From positions 310,001 to 374,000 of the forward strand of contig NC_091281.1 in assembly GCF_042100115.1 (NCBI RefSeq): a stretch of DNA of 64,000 nt, given 5' to 3'. A program made the translations under genes and the position numbers. Below, piece after piece: positions 62,392 through 64,000 of this stretch (positions are counted from its first letter, which is position 1; each line of letters begins with the position of its first letter). A model generated the notes under the pieces. That model saw only the letters and a list, made by a program, of their open reading frames with translations. It had not been told where the DNA came from and searched no databases. Source of the DNA: Alternaria dauci (Eukaryota; Ascomycota; Dothideomycetes; Pleosporales; Pleosporaceae).

Positions 62392-63763
62392 ATGTCTGCT
62401 GCCGATGCGAAGCCGTTGCCTTTCGTCTACCAGTTCGCGGCCGGTAAGTTCCAATTATCTTAACACTGCTCCGGCTGCAATGCGACGGCTACCCGAGGGA
62501 AGTCCGCACCTCGCTCAAAGCAACCATGCGATATCGCTTTCGCTCAAATTTTCAGCAGAGCAGCTTTGTGCCTGGACGGAGCTTCAGGATTTCGGATTGG
62601 CGCTAACCATGTAACAGGTGCCGTGGCTGGTGTGTCAGAAGTGAGTGCGCAGTCCTTGAAGATGCTCGCGTGAGACCACCGGTGCTGATGCAGTCATATG
62701 TGTGTAGATTCTGCTCATGTAGGCATCTCTCAACGTTCACACATACAAGATCGAAGCGCTGACATCATTCCAAGGTACCCGCTGGACGTCGTCAAGACCC
62801 GAGTGTAAGCCACTGCGCACAGAACCAATCCCGACTCGCGTCTAAATATTCGCAGACAGCTTCAGACCAGCAAGTCTGTCGGAGAAGATAGCTACAATGG
62901 CATGGTAGACTGCTTCAGGAAGATTATCAAGAATGAGGGGTATGCGCTATGACACTCTTGCGATCATGAGCAAGAGGGGCTGATGTCTGGCAGTGCTTCA
63001 AGATTGTACCGCGGTATCACCGCGCCTATCCTTATGGAAGCCCCCAAGAGGTACGCATGCTTTCGTGCTTCACGCTTCGGTCTGTAAAAGACCTCATCTC
63101 ACCCAATACAGGGCCACCAAGTTCGCAGCCAACGACTCATGGGGCTCCTTCTACCGCAACCTGTTCGGCCAGGCCAAGATGAACCAGTCCCTCTCCATCC
63201 TCACTGGCGCAACCGCAGGTGCCACCGAAGCCTTCGTCGTCGTCCCCTTCGAGCTCGTCAAGATTCGATTACAAGACAAGGCGCAAGCCCACAAGTACAA
63301 CGGCATGGTGGACTGTGTCACAAAGATTGTCAAGCAGGAAGGACCTCTCACCCTCTACCAAGGTCTTGAGTCGACCATGTGGAGACACATTCTGTGGAAT
63401 GCTGGATACTTTGGCTGCATCTTCCAGGTCCGCGCCCTCTTGCCCACAGCAACCACCAAGAAGAGCCAAATCACCAACGACCTCATGTCCGGTGCTATCG
63501 GTGGCACTGTCGGTACCATCCTCAACACCCCTATGGATGTTGTCAAGTCGCGCATTCAAAACTCCCCCAAGGTCGCAGGATCAGTGCCCAAGTACAACTG
63601 GGCATGGCCGGCTCTTGGTACCGTTATGAAGGAGGAAGGTTTTGGCGCGCTATACAAGGGTTTCTTGCCCAAGGTGTTGAGACTTGGCCCCGGAGGTGGT
63701 ATTCTCTTGGTCGTCTTCACCGGTGTCATGGACTTCTTCCGCAATATGCGCGACGGCAAATAG
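62392..63763 (+). CDS. odc: Mitochondrial 2-oxodicarboxylate carrier (Odc1/Odc2-like)
   Basis: A SLC25-family carrier of the mitochondrial inner membrane that exchanges 2-oxoadipate and 2-oxoglutarate; in yeast this links to lysine and glutamate metabolism. Seven exons: 62,392-62,443, 62,618-62,640, 62,708-62,718, 62,775-62,804, 62,856-62,939, 62,994-63,050 and 63,112-63,763, giving 302 aa, the usual length. It starts MSAADAKPLPFVYQFAAG, and the first signature reads MYPLDVVKTRVQLQ. Further signatures are PFELVKIRLQ and TPMDVVKSRIQ, one per ~100-residue repeat, so the threefold carrier structure is complete. The stretches APILMEAPKRATKF and WRHILWNAGYFG are typical of the oxodicarboxylate subgroup. 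The ATG sits in the context CCAACATGTC. Exon 3 is only 11 nt. A frame opening inside exon 6 (62,993) would give a shorter protein lacking the first repeat and is not the gene start. Confidence 0.95.
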
Positions 63764-64000
63764 ATCATGTCTGGTTCGTGTTCGGTCAGCATAGTCTTTC
63801 GATCACTTCGAGCAATCAAGAACGGAACGGAAAATTAAGATATAGACCGTGTATCCTGTATCCGCGTCTGCTACATCAGCAAGGCAGGGTCAAATCGCAT
63901 TCCTCACTGACTTTCAGTTTCGCAAACATGCATATCTTTCCTTCGCTCTTTAAAGCACCTGCTCAGGCTCAGACATGTTCGCATTACCCTACGTTCGGCT
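63764..64000 (+). other. 3' flank of the carrier gene
   Basis: No further gene start or repeat is visible up to the window end. It should hold the carrier 3' UTR; an A-rich stretch near 63,828-63,840 could be part of the poly(A) signal. Confidence 0.45.

Noticed and set aside
61632..62614. Several frames of 60-130 codons in the intergenic region and carrier intron 1
   Set aside because: They overlap each other on both strands, have no recognisable domain and fit GC-rich non-coding DNA.

Overview
The window looks like chromosomal DNA of a filamentous ascomycete with a two-speed genome. Positions 1 to about 56,280 are a continuous AT-rich block of nested, decayed retrotransposons. Positions 56,400-64,000 are ordinary GC-balanced DNA with two intact, short-intron nuclear genes. 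The AT block is almost free of CpA and TpG but keeps scattered CpG, and its broken reading frames stop where Gln (CAA/CAG) or Trp (TGG) codons would have been. That is the signature of repeat-induced point mutation (RIP). A dothideomycete such as a Pleosporales species is a reasonable inference from this layout, but nothing here fixes the species.

AT-rich block. A long direct duplication dominates: 1-16,665 is repeated at 26,461-43,143 (offset about 26.46 kb), with the same nested insertions in the same places. Each duplicated block holds the 5' part of a minus-strand Gypsy element (called G3 here), a 1.4 kb retroposon-like repeat (R) whose 5' half is inverted, a decayed Gypsy element (A2), a younger full-length chromovirus of the same family (A) inserted in A2 with a 5-bp target duplication, a straight R copy inside A2, and part of an unclassified 1.4 kb repeat (S). 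Element A has 476-bp LTRs, recognisable gag, protease, RT, RNase H, integrase and chromodomain remnants, and an extra minus-strand reading frame between pol and the 3' LTR. Between the duplicated blocks (16,666-26,460) lie S copies, a G2 fragment and the G3 body. From 43,142 to 55,385 a second full-length Gypsy element (G2, about 195-bp LTRs) is interrupted by three R copies. R insertions are flanked by direct repeats of about 11-16 bp and have an A-rich 3' end. No intact gene was found in this block.

Gene-containing arm. Only about 100-140 bp separate the end of the RIP-affected DNA from the stop codon of a minus-strand DNA2 replication helicase/nuclease gene (61,585 to 56,420, four exons, 1,669 aa predicted). 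An 806-bp divergent intergenic region follows, then a plus-strand mitochondrial 2-oxodicarboxylate carrier gene (62,392-63,763, seven exons including one of 11 nt, 302 aa predicted). The two genes are unrelated in function (DNA replication/repair in the nucleus; metabolite exchange across the mitochondrial inner membrane). Exon structures were read by hand from GT-AG signals, frame continuity and family conservation.
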